This document shows, piece after piece, positions 1 through 9,302 of a stretch of DNA of 64,000 nucleotides. How positions within the stretch are numbered: position 1 is the first letter of the stretch; every line of letters begins with the position of its first letter. The DNA is from JBMNOZ01 sp050943335 (GTDB lineage Bacteria > Bacillota > Desulfitobacteriia > Desulfitobacteriales > Syntrophobotulaceae). Made by a program: the position numbers and the translations under genes. The notes below the pieces were generated by a model, which had not been told where the DNA came from, did no database searches, and was given only the letters and a program-made list of their open reading frames with translations. The stretch spans positions 1-64,000 of the forward strand of contig JBMNOZ010000009.1 of NCBI GenBank assembly GCA_050943335.1. The letters run 5' to 3'.

Positions 1-36
1 AGATTGCCTGAGAAATAGCATATAAAAGTGATTAGA

Positions 37-1185
37 ATGTTAGGTTTATATATCCATGTTCCTTTTTGTTTAAAAAAATGCAGCTACTGTTCATTTTTTT
101 CTGTTCCCCGTACAGAACAAGTTTTACGAATAAAATTTTTAGAAGGTCTAGAATACGAAATACAGTTGCGATTTAAGGAAGTTTTGGCGGGAGTTTCCTC
201 TCTTTTTATAGGTGGTGGAACACCGACCGTTCTAGAAACGGAAGAATTAGAACGGATACTTAAAGCTATCCACGCCCGCTTTGAATTTGCGCCCCCGGAT
301 TTAGCCGTAGAGAAAACAGTCGAGGCTAATCCCGGCACCTTAACAAGCGAAAAGTTAGCAGTCTTAAAAAAGTATGGTATAAATAGAATCTCCTTGGGAG
401 CTCAAAGTTTCACGGATTCTGTGCTTAAAACAATTGGTCGTTCTCATAGGGCCTCGGATATTACCAGAAGTGTGAAATTGATCAGAGACCACAAGATCGA
501 TAATTTAAACTTAGATCTTATCTTTGGTCTTCCAGGACAAAATATCCTGGACTGGGAAAAAACTTTGCGTCAAGCGGTGGCTTTAGAACCCGAACACCTC
601 TCCCTTTATGCTTTATCTGTGGATGAAGGGACTCCTCTTTGGCACCAGGTTAATGCTGATCGGAATAATTTACTCCAGATTCCGGATGATGATTTGCAGG
701 CCGATATGTATGATTTAGCCGTTGAATATTTGAAAAGCCGGGGTTATTCTCATTATGAAATTTCTAATTTTGCCCTCCCGGGATATGAATGCCGGCATAA
801 TTTATCTTACTGGGAGGCTAAAGACTATATCGGTGTGGGGCCGGGGGCTGTTTCTTCCCAACAGAAAACAAGGACTAAAAATATTGAAAATATTTATGGG
901 TATTGGGCAAGACTTAAAAAAGGAGTAATGCCTATCGAGAGCAGCGAAACTCTATCTGAGGATCAAATTCTCTTTGAATATATAATGTTGGGTTTGAGAA
1001 CAGCAAAAGGTATTGATAAGGAGTTGTTCGCCCGGAAATTCGGTTGCGATATTCGGGATATTTACGGTGAAGTTTTGTCAGACTATAAGAAGAAGAAATT
1101 TTTACTTGAAGAAGATGGAAGAATTAGAATTCATCCTTCTTATTATTTTGTTGCCAATTCGATTATCAGCGGGTTCCTTCGTTAA
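37..1185 (+). CDS. hemW: HemW-like radical SAM heme chaperone
   Basis: Radical SAM protein of the HemN/HemW family, about 382 residues. The N-terminal MLGLYIHVPFC block carries the 4Fe-4S motif C-x3-C-x2-C at residues 11, 15 and 18, followed by GGGTPT near residue 60. Family knowledge: HemW binds heme and hands it to respiratory enzymes; true coproporphyrinogen oxidase HemN is longer. The ATG at 37 begins the usual HemW N terminus; an in-frame GTG at 28 is possible. It precedes hrcA, the standard Firmicutes order (usually lepA-hemW-hrcA). No clear ribosome binding site is visible, so it may be translated as part of an operon that starts to the left of the window. Confidence 0.9.
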   Translation: MLGLYIHVPFCLKKCSYCSFFSVPRTEQVLRIKFLEGLEYEIQLRFKEVLAGVSSLFIGGGTPTVLETEELERILKAIHARFEFAPPDLAVEKTVEANPGTLTSEKLAVLKKYGINRISLGAQSFTDSVLKTIGRSHRASDITRSVKLIRDHKIDNLNLDLIFGLPGQNILDWEKTLRQAVALEPEHLSLYALSVDEGTPLWHQVNADRNNLLQIPDDDLQADMYDLAVEYLKSRGYSHYEISNFALPGYECRHNLSYWEAKDYIGVGPGAVSSQQKTRTKNIENIYGYWARLKKGVMPIESSETLSEDQILFEYIMLGLRTAKGIDKELFARKFGCDIRDIYGEVLSDYKKKKFLLEEDGRIRIHPSYYFVANSIISGFLR

Positions 1186-1229
1186 TTACCGGGCCTGAAA
1201 TTATTGCTTTAGGAAACTCCTTTTTTCCC

Positions 1230-1297
1230 TTGACAACTTTTTTCTAATTTGTTAATGTAAAAGCAAGCGATTAGCACTCACCTCAACAGAGTGCTAA
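1230..1297 (+). promoter_or_regulatory. SigA promoter and CIRCE operator of the hrcA-dnaK operon
   Basis: A TTGACA -35 box (1230-1235) is followed after 17 bp by TAATGT (1253-1258). Directly downstream lies a perfect CIRCE inverted repeat, TTAGCACTC (1271-1279), 9 bp spacer, GAGTGCTAA (1289-1297). CIRCE is the established binding site of the repressor HrcA, which is encoded by the next gene, so the operon is autoregulated and heat-inducible. Confidence 0.95.
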
Positions 1298-1341
1298 CAA
1301 TAGAAAACTTTAATATTTCTATTCGCCTGGAGGTGGCCTCC

Positions 1342-2415
1342 ATGAAAATGAACGAAAGGAAAAAGAAGATCTTAAAAGCTATTATCCAGGACTATATTGC
1401 GACAGTCGAACCCGTCGGTTCACGGACCATTTCTAAAAAGTTTAAGCTTGGGGTTTCGCCGGCAACGATCCGCAATGAAATGGCGGATCTGGAGGAAATG
1501 GGTCTAATTGAGCAGCCCCATACCTCAGCGGGCAGAGTACCCTCGGATTTAGGCTATCGTTACTATGTGGATTGCCTAATGAGCCCCTTGGTTCTCAATG
1601 AAGAAGAAAAACAAACAATCAATCGGGAAATTGCTAAAAGATTGGATGAGGTTCAAGACCTTATTGAATATACCGGGAAGCTGATTTCGCAGGTTACTAG
1701 TCTTACTAGTTTAATAACCGGGCCGAGGAGCAAGGAAAACACTATCCTGAGTAAATTATATTTTCTTCCGTATGAAATCGGAAAAGCTATAATGGTCTTG
1801 GTCAAAGAAAATGGCAAGGTAGAAAACAGCATAGTGGAGATCGGAGAAGATACTACTCCCGAGAAGTTGCAGGTTCTAGCCAATATCTTTAATGAAAAAC
1901 TAAGCGGGTCTCGAGTGCAAGATCTGAAGAAGGGGTTGCTCCAAGAGATCTTTAGTGAACTTTCTAGAAAACGACAAATGATTGATGGAGTAATCTCGAT
2001 TTTGGAAAAAATATTAGCAGATTCGGAGAATAGCAAAAAAGATCGGGTTTATCTGGATGGTACGTTGAACATGCTCAATCAACCGGAATTTCGGGATATC
2101 GAAAAGGTTAAAAGTCTCTTTTCGGTATTTGAAGAAAATGCGCAGTTAAAAAACCTCTTATATCCTGCTGAGGAACAAGAGGGTCTGAGAATTACTATCG
2201 GTTCTGAAAACCCAAACCTGTTTTTTAAGGATTTTAGTGTGATTTCAGCTAACTACCAGATAAATGGTAAACAGATTGGTACAATTGGAGTTTTAGGTCC
2301 CACGAGGATGGATTATAGCAAAGCAGTAGCAATTGTTGATTATATGACTAAAAGCTTGACTCAATTGTTGAGTGAAAGATATGGCGACAAAACCCGGGGC
2401 CAGGAAGGAGGCTAA
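1342..2415 (+). CDS. hrcA: Heat-inducible transcription repressor HrcA
   Basis: About 357 residues. The N-terminal winged-helix domain starts MKMNERKKKILKAI and contains the conserved GSRTISKKF and PATIRNEMADLEE segments; a GAF-like dimerization region follows. HrcA represses its own operon by binding CIRCE and depends on GroEL for activity (family knowledge). The ATG at 1342 is preferred over the in-frame GTG at 1291, because the GTG lies inside the CIRCE repeat while the ATG has a CTGGAGGTGG ribosome binding site just upstream. It is the first gene of hrcA-grpE-dnaK-dnaJ. Confidence 0.95.
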   Translation: MKMNERKKKILKAIIQDYIATVEPVGSRTISKKFKLGVSPATIRNEMADLEEMGLIEQPHTSAGRVPSDLGYRYYVDCLMSPLVLNEEEKQTINREIAKRLDEVQDLIEYTGKLISQVTSLTSLITGPRSKENTILSKLYFLPYEIGKAIMVLVKENGKVENSIVEIGEDTTPEKLQVLANIFNEKLSGSRVQDLKKGLLQEIFSELSRKRQMIDGVISILEKILADSENSKKDRVYLDGTLNMLNQPEFRDIEKVKSLFSVFEENAQLKNLLYPAEEQEGLRITIGSENPNLFFKDFSVISANYQINGKQIGTIGVLGPTRMDYSKAVAIVDYMTKSLTQLLSERYGDKTRGQEGG

Positions 2416-2419
2416 TTTT

Positions 2420-2986
2420 GTGAGTGAGCACAAAACTTCGTCCGCTGAAGAATCTCTTTGTGAAGAAACTGAAAACAACACAGATTTAGAGACTGATATC
2501 GAGGATAATGACGATTCCCAGCAACTGCGAACGGAATTAGAGGAGGCGAAATTGAAAGCGAAGGAATATTACGATCATTTACAAAGGTTAAAAGCGGAAT
2601 TCGATAATTTCCGAAAAAGAACCGCTAAAGAAAAGGGAGAGATCGCTAGATACGCCTCGGAAAACATTATCCTCTCTTTATTGCCCATCTTAGATAATTT
2701 TGAGAGAGCTTTGGAATCAGCCCAAAATAACCAGGAGTTTGACTCCTTTTGTCAAGGAGTGGAAATGATTTTCAGGCAGTTGTTAAAAGTTTTAGAGGAG
2801 GAAGGGCTGAAACCCATTGAAGCGGAAGGAAAACCTTTTGATCCTAACTTACACGAAGCTTTTATAAGGGAAGAAAGTTCTGAAGAGGAAAACATTGTTC
2901 TAGAGGAACTTCAAAAAGGATATTTTTTAAAGGATAAAGTTATTAGACCTAGTAGAGTGAAAGTTTCGTGCAAGCTTTCCGATTAG
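2420..2986 (+). CDS. grpE: Nucleotide exchange factor GrpE
   Basis: About 188 residues. An acidic, low-complexity N terminus leads into a long helical dimerization region (KAKEYYDHLQRLKAEFDNFR) and the C-terminal beta domain ending with RPSRVKVS. It releases ADP from DnaK. The GTG at 2420 is taken as the start because AGGAAGGAGG lies at the right distance upstream, 4 bp after the hrcA stop; a longer frame runs back into hrcA but has no ribosome binding site. Cotranscribed with hrcA and dnaK. Confidence 0.93.
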   Translation: MSEHKTSSAEESLCEETENNTDLETDIEDNDDSQQLRTELEEAKLKAKEYYDHLQRLKAEFDNFRKRTAKEKGEIARYASENIILSLLPILDNFERALESAQNNQEFDSFCQGVEMIFRQLLKVLEEEGLKPIEAEGKPFDPNLHEAFIREESSEEENIVLEELQKGYFLKDKVIRPSRVKVSCKLSD

Positions 2987-3030
2987 ATTTTTTTGAATTA
3001 TAATTAAGCGTTTAAGGAGGAACTTAAAAT

Positions 3031-4875
3031 ATGAGCAAAGTAATCGGTATCGATTTAGGAACTACAAATTCTTGTGTTGCAGTATTAGAAGGGGGAGAAC
3101 CCGTAGTTATACCTAACCCGGAAGGGGCTCGAGTAACCCCATCTGTTGTGGGTTTTTCCAAAAGCGGTGAAAAATTAGTTGGTCAGGTGGCCAAAAGGCA
3201 GGCTGTATCCAATCCCGATAATACGGTGCACTCTATAAAACGCCATATGGGATCGGATTATAAAGTTACTCTTATGGGTAAGGCTTATACCCCCCAGGAA
3301 ATCTCAGCTATGATTTTGCAAAAACTAAAAAGCGATGCGGAAGCGTATCTGGGGACTTCGGTTTCCAAGGCTGTAATTACTGTTCCGGCTTATTTTACTG
3401 ACTCCCAGAGGCAGGCTACAAAAGACGCCGGTACTATTGCCGGTCTGGAAGTTTTAAGGATTATTAACGAGCCCACAGCGGCAGCTCTAGCTTATGGTCT
3501 GGATAAAGAAGCTGATCAAACTGTTTTAGTATATGATTTGGGCGGAGGCACTTTTGATGTTTCCATCCTGGAGTTAAGCCAGGGAATGGTAGAAGTGAAA
3601 GCAACCAGCGGGAATAACACCTTAGGCGGGGACGATTTCGACCAACGTTTGATCGACTATATCGTTTCCGAGTTTAAGAAAAGTCACGGTGTTGACCTCT
3701 CTAAAGACCGTATGGCTTTACAGCGTTTGAAAGAGGCAGCGGAAAAAGCTAAGATCGAGCTTTCCGGGGTCACCCAGACTAATATTAACTTGCCGTTTAT
3801 CACTATGGCCGCCGAGGGACCTCTTCACCTGGATCTAAACATCACCAGGGCAAAATTTGAGGAACTGATCGGCGATTTAGTTGAATCGACCTTAGGACCG
3901 GTCCGCCAAGCTATGGACGATGCAAAACTTACCTTTAATGATATACACCAGGTTATTTTGGTAGGGGGCTCGACCCGCGTACCGGCTGTCCAAGAAGCGA
4001 TTCGTAGAGTAAGCGGTAAAGAGCCACACAAAGGGGTTAACCCTGATGAAGTGGTTGCTCTCGGGGCTGCTGTTCAGGGCGGGGTCTTAAGCGGCGAAAT
4101 GAAAGATATTGTTTTGGTTGATGTGACTCCGCTATCTTTGGGTATTGAAACTTTAGGGGGAGTGTTTACGAGAATTATTGATCGGAATACCACAATTCCA
4201 ACCACGAAATCCCAGATTTTCTCTACTGCTGCGGATAACCAGACCACAGTCGACATTCATGTTCTCCAAGGAGAACGGGAAATGGCCCGTTACAATAAAA
4301 CCTTGGGGCGTTTCCAACTATCCGGGATACCGCCTGCTCCGCGCGGAGTACCCCAGATTGAAGTTAAGTTTGATATTGACGTCAACGGAATAGTGCATGT
4401 TTCAGCTAAGGATCAGGCAACAGGTAACGAACAAAAAGTTACGATTACTGATTCCACAGGTTTAAGCAAAGAAGAAATCGAAAGAATGCGGAAAGATGCC
4501 GAGGCTCATGCCGAACAGGATAAGAAGCAAAGAGAATTAGTGGATACCAAAAATGAGGCCGATTCTTTGGCCTACCAGGCAGAAAAAACACTGAAGGATT
4601 TCGAGGGTAAAGGCGATCCAGCAGAAGTGGAAAAAATCAAAACCGCAGTTAAAGACCTTAGGGATGCTGCAGCGCAGGATAATGTTGGGGATATTAGGGC
4701 CAAAATAGAAGCCTTGACCACAATTCTATATCCTTTTGTAGAGAAAATGTATAAACAACAGGGAACGGCAAATGCTTCCCAGGATACCGGCCCTAATCCT
4801 GAGCAGGATAAAACCGGGGATGCTGATGATAATGTGGTTGATGCGGAATATACAGAGGTTGATAAGGAAGAATAA
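3031..4875 (+). CDS. dnaK: Molecular chaperone DnaK (Hsp70)
   Basis: 614 residues, the normal length for Gram-positive DnaK. ATPase-domain signatures are all visible: IGIDLGTTNSCVAV at the N terminus, YDLGGGTFDVSIL near residue 170 and VGGSTRVPAVQEAI near residue 310. The substrate-binding beta domain and helical lid follow, and the acidic tail ends in EYTEVDKEE. It binds unfolded polypeptides in an ATP cycle driven by DnaJ and GrpE. An AAGGAGG site precedes the ATG. Part of the CIRCE-controlled operon. Confidence 0.98.
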   Translation: MSKVIGIDLGTTNSCVAVLEGGEPVVIPNPEGARVTPSVVGFSKSGEKLVGQVAKRQAVSNPDNTVHSIKRHMGSDYKVTLMGKAYTPQEISAMILQKLKSDAEAYLGTSVSKAVITVPAYFTDSQRQATKDAGTIAGLEVLRIINEPTAAALAYGLDKEADQTVLVYDLGGGTFDVSILELSQGMVEVKATSGNNTLGGDDFDQRLIDYIVSEFKKSHGVDLSKDRMALQRLKEAAEKAKIELSGVTQTNINLPFITMAAEGPLHLDLNITRAKFEELIGDLVESTLGPVRQAMDDAKLTFNDIHQVILVGGSTRVPAVQEAIRRVSGKEPHKGVNPDEVVALGAAVQGGVLSGEMKDIVLVDVTPLSLGIETLGGVFTRIIDRNTTIPTTKSQIFSTAADNQTTVDIHVLQGEREMARYNKTLGRFQLSGIPPAPRGVPQIEVKFDIDVNGIVHVSAKDQATGNEQKVTITDSTGLSKEEIERMRKDAEAHAEQDKKQRELVDTKNEADSLAYQAEKTLKDFEGKGDPAEVEKIKTAVKDLRDAAAQDNVGDIRAKIEALTTILYPFVEKMYKQQGTANASQDTGPNPEQDKTGDADDNVVDAEYTEVDKEE

Positions 4876-5020
4876 CTCCTTATAACATTAGTTGCTTAGA
4901 AGGTGTATAATATAAAATGGAGATTTGCCGGGGAGGGGCGCAAAGTTATCTTTGGGCCCACTTCGGCTCTGGGCTAAAATATTTTCACACAGATTATTGG
5001 GAGGAGTTTCGGCAAAGCCA

Positions 5021-6163
5021 ATGAAGCGGGATTATTATGAAGTATTGAATGTAAGCAAAACAGCCAGTCTTGATGAAATTAAAAAAGCTTATCGTAAGAT
5101 AGCTAGAGAAAACCACCCCGATGTGAAACCAAATGATAAAGAAGCAGAGGCGCGTTTTAAAGAAGCAACCGAAGCTTATGCCGTGTTAAGCGACCCGGAG
5201 AAAAGAGCCAAGTATGACCAGTACGGTCATGCCGGAGTTGATTTTAACGGCCAGGGATTCGGTGGTTTTGGTGATTTTGGAGATTTCGCCGATTTTGGTC
5301 TTGGTGATATATTTGATATGTTCTTTGGCGGGGGGATGGGTGGAACCGCTCGCAGAAGTGGCCCTGTAAGGGGCGCGGACTTACGCTATGATTTGTCAAT
5401 TACTTTAATGGAGGCCGCCTTTGGGGCCAAGAAAGAAATTGAAGTGCCCGTCTCGGAAGATTGTTCCGTGTGCGGTGGCAGCGGCGCTGCCCCCGGCACT
5501 CATCCGACCACCTGTACTCAATGCGGCGGTTCCGGGCAGGTAAGATCTGTCCAAAGGACTATTTTTGGTCAAATGGCAACAACTCGCACTTGTGGTACTT
5601 GCAATGGGGAAGGTAAGGTGATCAAGAATCCCTGCGAGAAATGTCGAGGACATGGTAAAGTCCGGGAAGTCAAAAAGATTCAAGTCAATATCCCCAGGGG
5701 TTCTGAGGATGGTCTAAGCCTCCGTTACTCTGGCAAAGGAGAGGCGGGGTTAAGGGGCGGCCCTTCTGGCGACCTCTATGTAGTCCTCCATGTTGAACCT
5801 CATGAGTTTTTTGAAAAGAACGGGAACGATATTTACTGTGAGATCCCGATTACTTTTGTACAGGCTGCTCTTGGTGATGAGATCGAGGTTCCTACCTTGC
5901 ACGGGGAAGTGAAAATGAAAATTCCTGAAGGAACTCAAACCTCGAAAGTATTTAGACTCAGGGGACAGGGTTTCCCTTACCGTCGAGGAGGCGGCAATGG
6001 CGACCAGCATGTTCGGGTTATTGTCACTACTCCGACGAAGCTTTCCGAAAAACAGAAGAAACTGCTTAGAGAATTCGGGGAGATTACAACTCAGGATCAA
6101 CAGTTAGGTAGAAAATCATTCTGGGATAAGGTTAAAGAAAATGTTAAGGATGCTATCGGTTAA
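5021..6163 (+). CDS. dnaJ: Chaperone protein DnaJ (type I Hsp40)
   Basis: About 380 residues. The J domain carries HPD at residues 32-34. It is followed by a Gly/Phe-rich linker, four CxxCxGxG zinc repeats (CSVCGGSG, CTQCGGSG, CGTCNGEG, CEKCRGHG) and the C-terminal substrate-binding domains. It stimulates DnaK ATPase and delivers substrates. The ATG at 5021 gives the usual MKRDYYEVL start; an upstream in-frame extension to 4925 has no homology-like sequence. The 145-bp gap after dnaK contains a TATAAT at 4906-4911 without a clear -35, so an extra internal promoter is possible but weakly supported. Confidence 0.96.
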   Translation: MKRDYYEVLNVSKTASLDEIKKAYRKIARENHPDVKPNDKEAEARFKEATEAYAVLSDPEKRAKYDQYGHAGVDFNGQGFGGFGDFGDFADFGLGDIFDMFFGGGMGGTARRSGPVRGADLRYDLSITLMEAAFGAKKEIEVPVSEDCSVCGGSGAAPGTHPTTCTQCGGSGQVRSVQRTIFGQMATTRTCGTCNGEGKVIKNPCEKCRGHGKVREVKKIQVNIPRGSEDGLSLRYSGKGEAGLRGGPSGDLYVVLHVEPHEFFEKNGNDIYCEIPITFVQAALGDEIEVPTLHGEVKMKIPEGTQTSKVFRLRGQGFPYRRGGGNGDQHVRVIVTTPTKLSEKQKKLLREFGEITTQDQQLGRKSFWDKVKENVKDAIG

Positions 6164-6205
6164 GAATAGGACGGGGTCTATTCCAGCGATAAGGGGAGAA
6201 AAGAA

Positions 6206-7150
6206 ATGGATTGGATGGAAGTGGCGGTGACGGTTTCTTCGGCAGGAGAAGAAGCTGTTACCCATATTTTTTACCAGCTCGGTTCTAAAGGTGTTGTTGT
6301 GGAGTCTGAAAGTTTAATTAAGGACTATATAGAAGCTGGGGTCTGGGATTACCATGACTTTGGAGAAATTAAAGATACAGGTAAATGCACTATTAAAGCT
6401 TATTTTCCCAAGGATGAGAATTTGGAAGCCAAAACCGTCTTGTTAAGGGAAGAATTAATATCCCTCCAGGAAATGAACCCCGATTGGAGTATTGAAACTG
6501 ATAGTATGATTGTGAAAGAAGAAGACTGGGCTAACGAGTGGAAGAAATATTTTAAACCTCTGCGGATTGGACGTCGATTCCTTATCAAACCCTCCTGGGA
6601 AGAAATAACTCCCTGCTCTGAAGATATTGTTATCGAGCTTGATCCCGGGGCTGCTTTTGGAACGGGAGCCCACGCGACAACTTCACTTTGTCTTAAAGCT
6701 ATGGAAGAACTGATCAAACCGCGGGATATTGTCTTTGATATCGGGACAGGATCTGGAATTTTGGCCCTCGCTGCCGGTAAGCTAGGGGCTTTGGTTCAAG
6801 CTACCGATGTCGACCCCCATGCGGTAAGCATTGCCCGGGAGAACGTGCTCTTAAACGGGCTTTCAGATCGGGTGAAGGTGGAAACCGGAAATTTGGGAGC
6901 TGTTTTTCAAGGGCAGGCCGATGTTGTGGTCGCCAATATTATCGCTGAGGTTATAATCGATCTGGTACCCCAATTGACAAAGATATTAAAAACTCAGGGG
7001 TTATTTTTGGCTTCCGGCATAATTAGCAAAAGGGTTCCGGAAGTAATTAAAGAGATGGAAAAAGTTGGTCTAACAGTGGTGGACAAAATTGAGGACTCCG
7101 GTTGGGTTTTGCTTATCGCCGCTTGGGCCGACCCAAAAAACAGACAATAG
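6206..7150 (+). CDS. prmA: Ribosomal protein L11 methyltransferase
   Basis: 314 residues. The N-terminal half is a PrmA substrate-recognition domain (MDWMEVAVTVSSAGEEAV). The C-terminal Rossmann methyltransferase domain has the SAM motif DIGTGSGILALAAGKLG and the VVANIIAEVI segment matching the usual catalytic N[IL] loop. It trimethylates ribosomal protein L11. Its place after dnaJ and before rsmE is the common Firmicutes arrangement. Confidence 0.95.
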   Translation: MDWMEVAVTVSSAGEEAVTHIFYQLGSKGVVVESESLIKDYIEAGVWDYHDFGEIKDTGKCTIKAYFPKDENLEAKTVLLREELISLQEMNPDWSIETDSMIVKEEDWANEWKKYFKPLRIGRRFLIKPSWEEITPCSEDIVIELDPGAAFGTGAHATTSLCLKAMEELIKPRDIVFDIGTGSGILALAAGKLGALVQATDVDPHAVSIARENVLLNGLSDRVKVETGNLGAVFQGQADVVVANIIAEVIIDLVPQLTKILKTQGLFLASGIISKRVPEVIKEMEKVGLTVVDKIEDSGWVLLIAAWADPKNRQ

Positions 7151-7162
7151 GGGATTTTAACC

Positions 7163-7900
7163 ATGCGCCGTTTTAAAATTTCAGCCTTGTCACCTACTTA
7201 TTTTCAGATTAGCGGTGAAGAGTTTTATCACCTGACTAAAGTTTTGCGTCTTCAGGAAGGGGAGCAGGTGATCGGTTTTGATAATTCCGGTCGCCAGTGG
7301 CTCGGAATTATTTCCGAACTTTCCAGGGATACTGCATATTGTCAGATAATAAAGGAAGAAACCCCTTCTGTAGAGGCGGGCACCAGTGTTTATTTAGTGA
7401 TGGGTCTGGCTAAGGGCGAAAAAATGGAGTGGGTGATCCAGAAAGGAACGGAATTGGGCATGAAGGGTTTTGTACCCCTAAGGGCCCAAAGATCTGTTTT
7501 GCAATTGGAGGGTAAAAAGGCTGAAGACAGAGTTCGACGCTGGCAGAGGATTGCAACCGAAGCTGTAAAACAGTCCCGGAGAACTATTGAGCCTAGGGTA
7601 GAACGGATTGTCGGCTGGTCTGAACTTAAGGGTCTCTTTCCGACTCAAACCCAATGGTTATTGGCTTACGAAGAAGAAAAAACAAAGCCCTTCAAAAAGG
7701 CGTTGCCAAACCTGAATTACAAGGACCCGATAGCGATTTTAATTGGGCCCGAAGGGGGATTTGCTCCCGAGGAAGTAACTTTAGCTCGTCAAATGTTAGG
7801 GGCGGAAAGCGTATCTCTAGGACCGAGGATTCTACGGGCCGAAACTGCTGCTCTCGCTTCTTTAACAATGGTGCTTTTTTATCATGGGGATCTTGGTTAG
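7163..7900 (+). CDS. rsmE: 16S rRNA (uracil1498-N3)-methyltransferase
   Basis: 245 residues, SPOUT/alpha-beta-knot family. The N-terminal PUA-like domain (GEEFYHLTKVLRLQEGEQ) precedes the knot, whose motifs AILIGPEGGFAPEE and SLGPRILRAETA are clear. It methylates U1498 in helix 44 of 16S rRNA. It starts 12 bp after prmA, so the two are cotranscribed. Confidence 0.95.
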   Translation: MRRFKISALSPTYFQISGEEFYHLTKVLRLQEGEQVIGFDNSGRQWLGIISELSRDTAYCQIIKEETPSVEAGTSVYLVMGLAKGEKMEWVIQKGTELGMKGFVPLRAQRSVLQLEGKKAEDRVRRWQRIATEAVKQSRRTIEPRVERIVGWSELKGLFPTQTQWLLAYEEEKTKPFKKALPNLNYKDPIAILIGPEGGFAPEEVTLARQMLGAESVSLGPRILRAETAALASLTMVLFYHGDLG

Positions 7901-7938
7901 ATAGAAGGTTGAATTATTGACAACAGGGGGATTGGCAG

Positions 7939-9234
7939 ATGAAGGTCTGTTTTTTAACCTTGGGGTGCAAAGTGAATCAGACTGAAAACCTAGCTCTTGC
8001 CGAGCAGGCTGCTAGAGAAGGTTTTGAAATTGTAAAAGAGACAGAGAACCCTGACGCCCTGATTATTAATACTTGTACTGTAACTGCCATAGGAAGCAAA
8101 AAATCTCGTCAGCTCATCCGCAGGGTTGTTAAAAATCATCCCCGGAGTTTGGTGGTGGTAATGGGTTGTTATGCCCAAATCCATCCGGGAGAGGTAGCTA
8201 AGATTGAGGGGATTGACTTGGTGCTGGGAACACAGGACCGACGTTTAGTAGTAAAATTCCTGAAAGAAATGCAGGGGCGGAAAAGAGATAAACCAATATG
8301 GGGGGTCAAGGATTTTACCCGCCAAGGAGTGGCTTATGAGGAGCTACCCCTGATCTCCGGTTCGAGGCGGGTTCGGGCCATGTTAAAAATTCAAGATGGC
8401 TGTAGCCAGTATTGCACTTACTGTATTGTTCCTTATGCCCGGGGTCCTTCTCGCAGTCGGAAACCGGAGCAAATTATTGCCGAGACCAAACAGCTTCTGG
8501 AAGCGGGTTATAAAGAGATCGTTTTGACGGGAATCCATATTGGGGCTTATGGTCAGGATTTGGAGCCTAAAACTAGTCTGGCAGAGTTAATTTCCCAACT
8601 TGCGGACCTGGACGGAATGACTAGATTGCGCTTGGGTTCTATTGAACCAATGGAATTTTCTGAAAAACTTCTAGAGTTAGTTACTTCAAAGCAAGTGATT
8701 TGTCCTCATTTCCATATTCCTCTCCAAAGCGGTGCGGATAAAATTTTAGCCCTGATGGGCAGGCCTTATTCAACGGCAGATTACGCTATGCTCTTGCAAA
8801 GAATCAGAAAGAAACTTCCGGAAGCGGCGATCACGACTGATATTATGGCTGGGTTCCCTGGGGAGGAAGATGGTGACCATCAGCGGACTTTAAAGTTTAT
8901 CACCGAGTGTGATTTCGCTAGTCTTCACGCTTTTCCTTATTCTCGCCGTCCCGGTACTCCGGCAGCGGAAATGCCGGCTCAGATTGCGGGAAAAATCAAA
9001 AAAGCAAGAGTTAGGGATCTTACGAAAATCGGGGCTGAGAGCAGAAAAAAATATGCCCGGAAATTTGTAGGGAGCCCGGTGGAGGTATTGGTAGAAAGAG
9101 TGTGGGAGAATGGCAGTGCCGAAGGACATACCAGAAATTATCTGCACTTAAAAATTCCACCTTCCTCAAATGGGGAGAAGTGGTCCGTTGGTCAGCTTGT
9201 AACTTGTGAATTCAAGGAAGAATATCTCTTGTAA
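7939..9234 (+). CDS. mtaB: tRNA t6A37 methylthiotransferase MtaB
   Basis: 431 residues. The N-terminal UPF0004 domain has LGCKVNQTE with further cysteines NTCTVTAIG and MGCYAQ for one cluster. The radical SAM domain has CSQYCTYCIVPYARG, and a C-terminal TRAM-like domain follows. MtaB converts t6A37 to ms2t6A37 in tRNAs reading ANN codons. It differs from MiaB and RimO by CKVNQTE at the N terminus. A short spacer after rsmE suggests the same operon. Confidence 0.94.
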   Translation: MKVCFLTLGCKVNQTENLALAEQAAREGFEIVKETENPDALIINTCTVTAIGSKKSRQLIRRVVKNHPRSLVVVMGCYAQIHPGEVAKIEGIDLVLGTQDRRLVVKFLKEMQGRKRDKPIWGVKDFTRQGVAYEELPLISGSRRVRAMLKIQDGCSQYCTYCIVPYARGPSRSRKPEQIIAETKQLLEAGYKEIVLTGIHIGAYGQDLEPKTSLAELISQLADLDGMTRLRLGSIEPMEFSEKLLELVTSKQVICPHFHIPLQSGADKILALMGRPYSTADYAMLLQRIRKKLPEAAITTDIMAGFPGEEDGDHQRTLKFITECDFASLHAFPYSRRPGTPAAEMPAQIAGKIKKARVRDLTKIGAESRKKYARKFVGSPVEVLVERVWENGSAEGHTRNYLHLKIPPSSNGEKWSVGQLVTCEFKEEYLL

Positions 9235-9302
9235 AGGTTTTATGTTTTTTTTTCTTGGCTATGATATATAATAATAATTATCAAAAAAATCGGGGATAGT
9301 TA

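Noticed and set aside
84..338. Open frames antisense to conserved genes (for example opposite hemW, grpE/hrcA, dnaJ, ppdK and carB)
   Set aside because: They lie opposite well-supported coding regions, lack ribosome binding sites and show no recognisable domains.
4881..4913. A separate promoter for dnaJ
   Set aside because: TATAAT at 4906-4911 is good but no -35 lies at a suitable distance and the extended -10 spacing is wrong; mentioned only under dnaJ.
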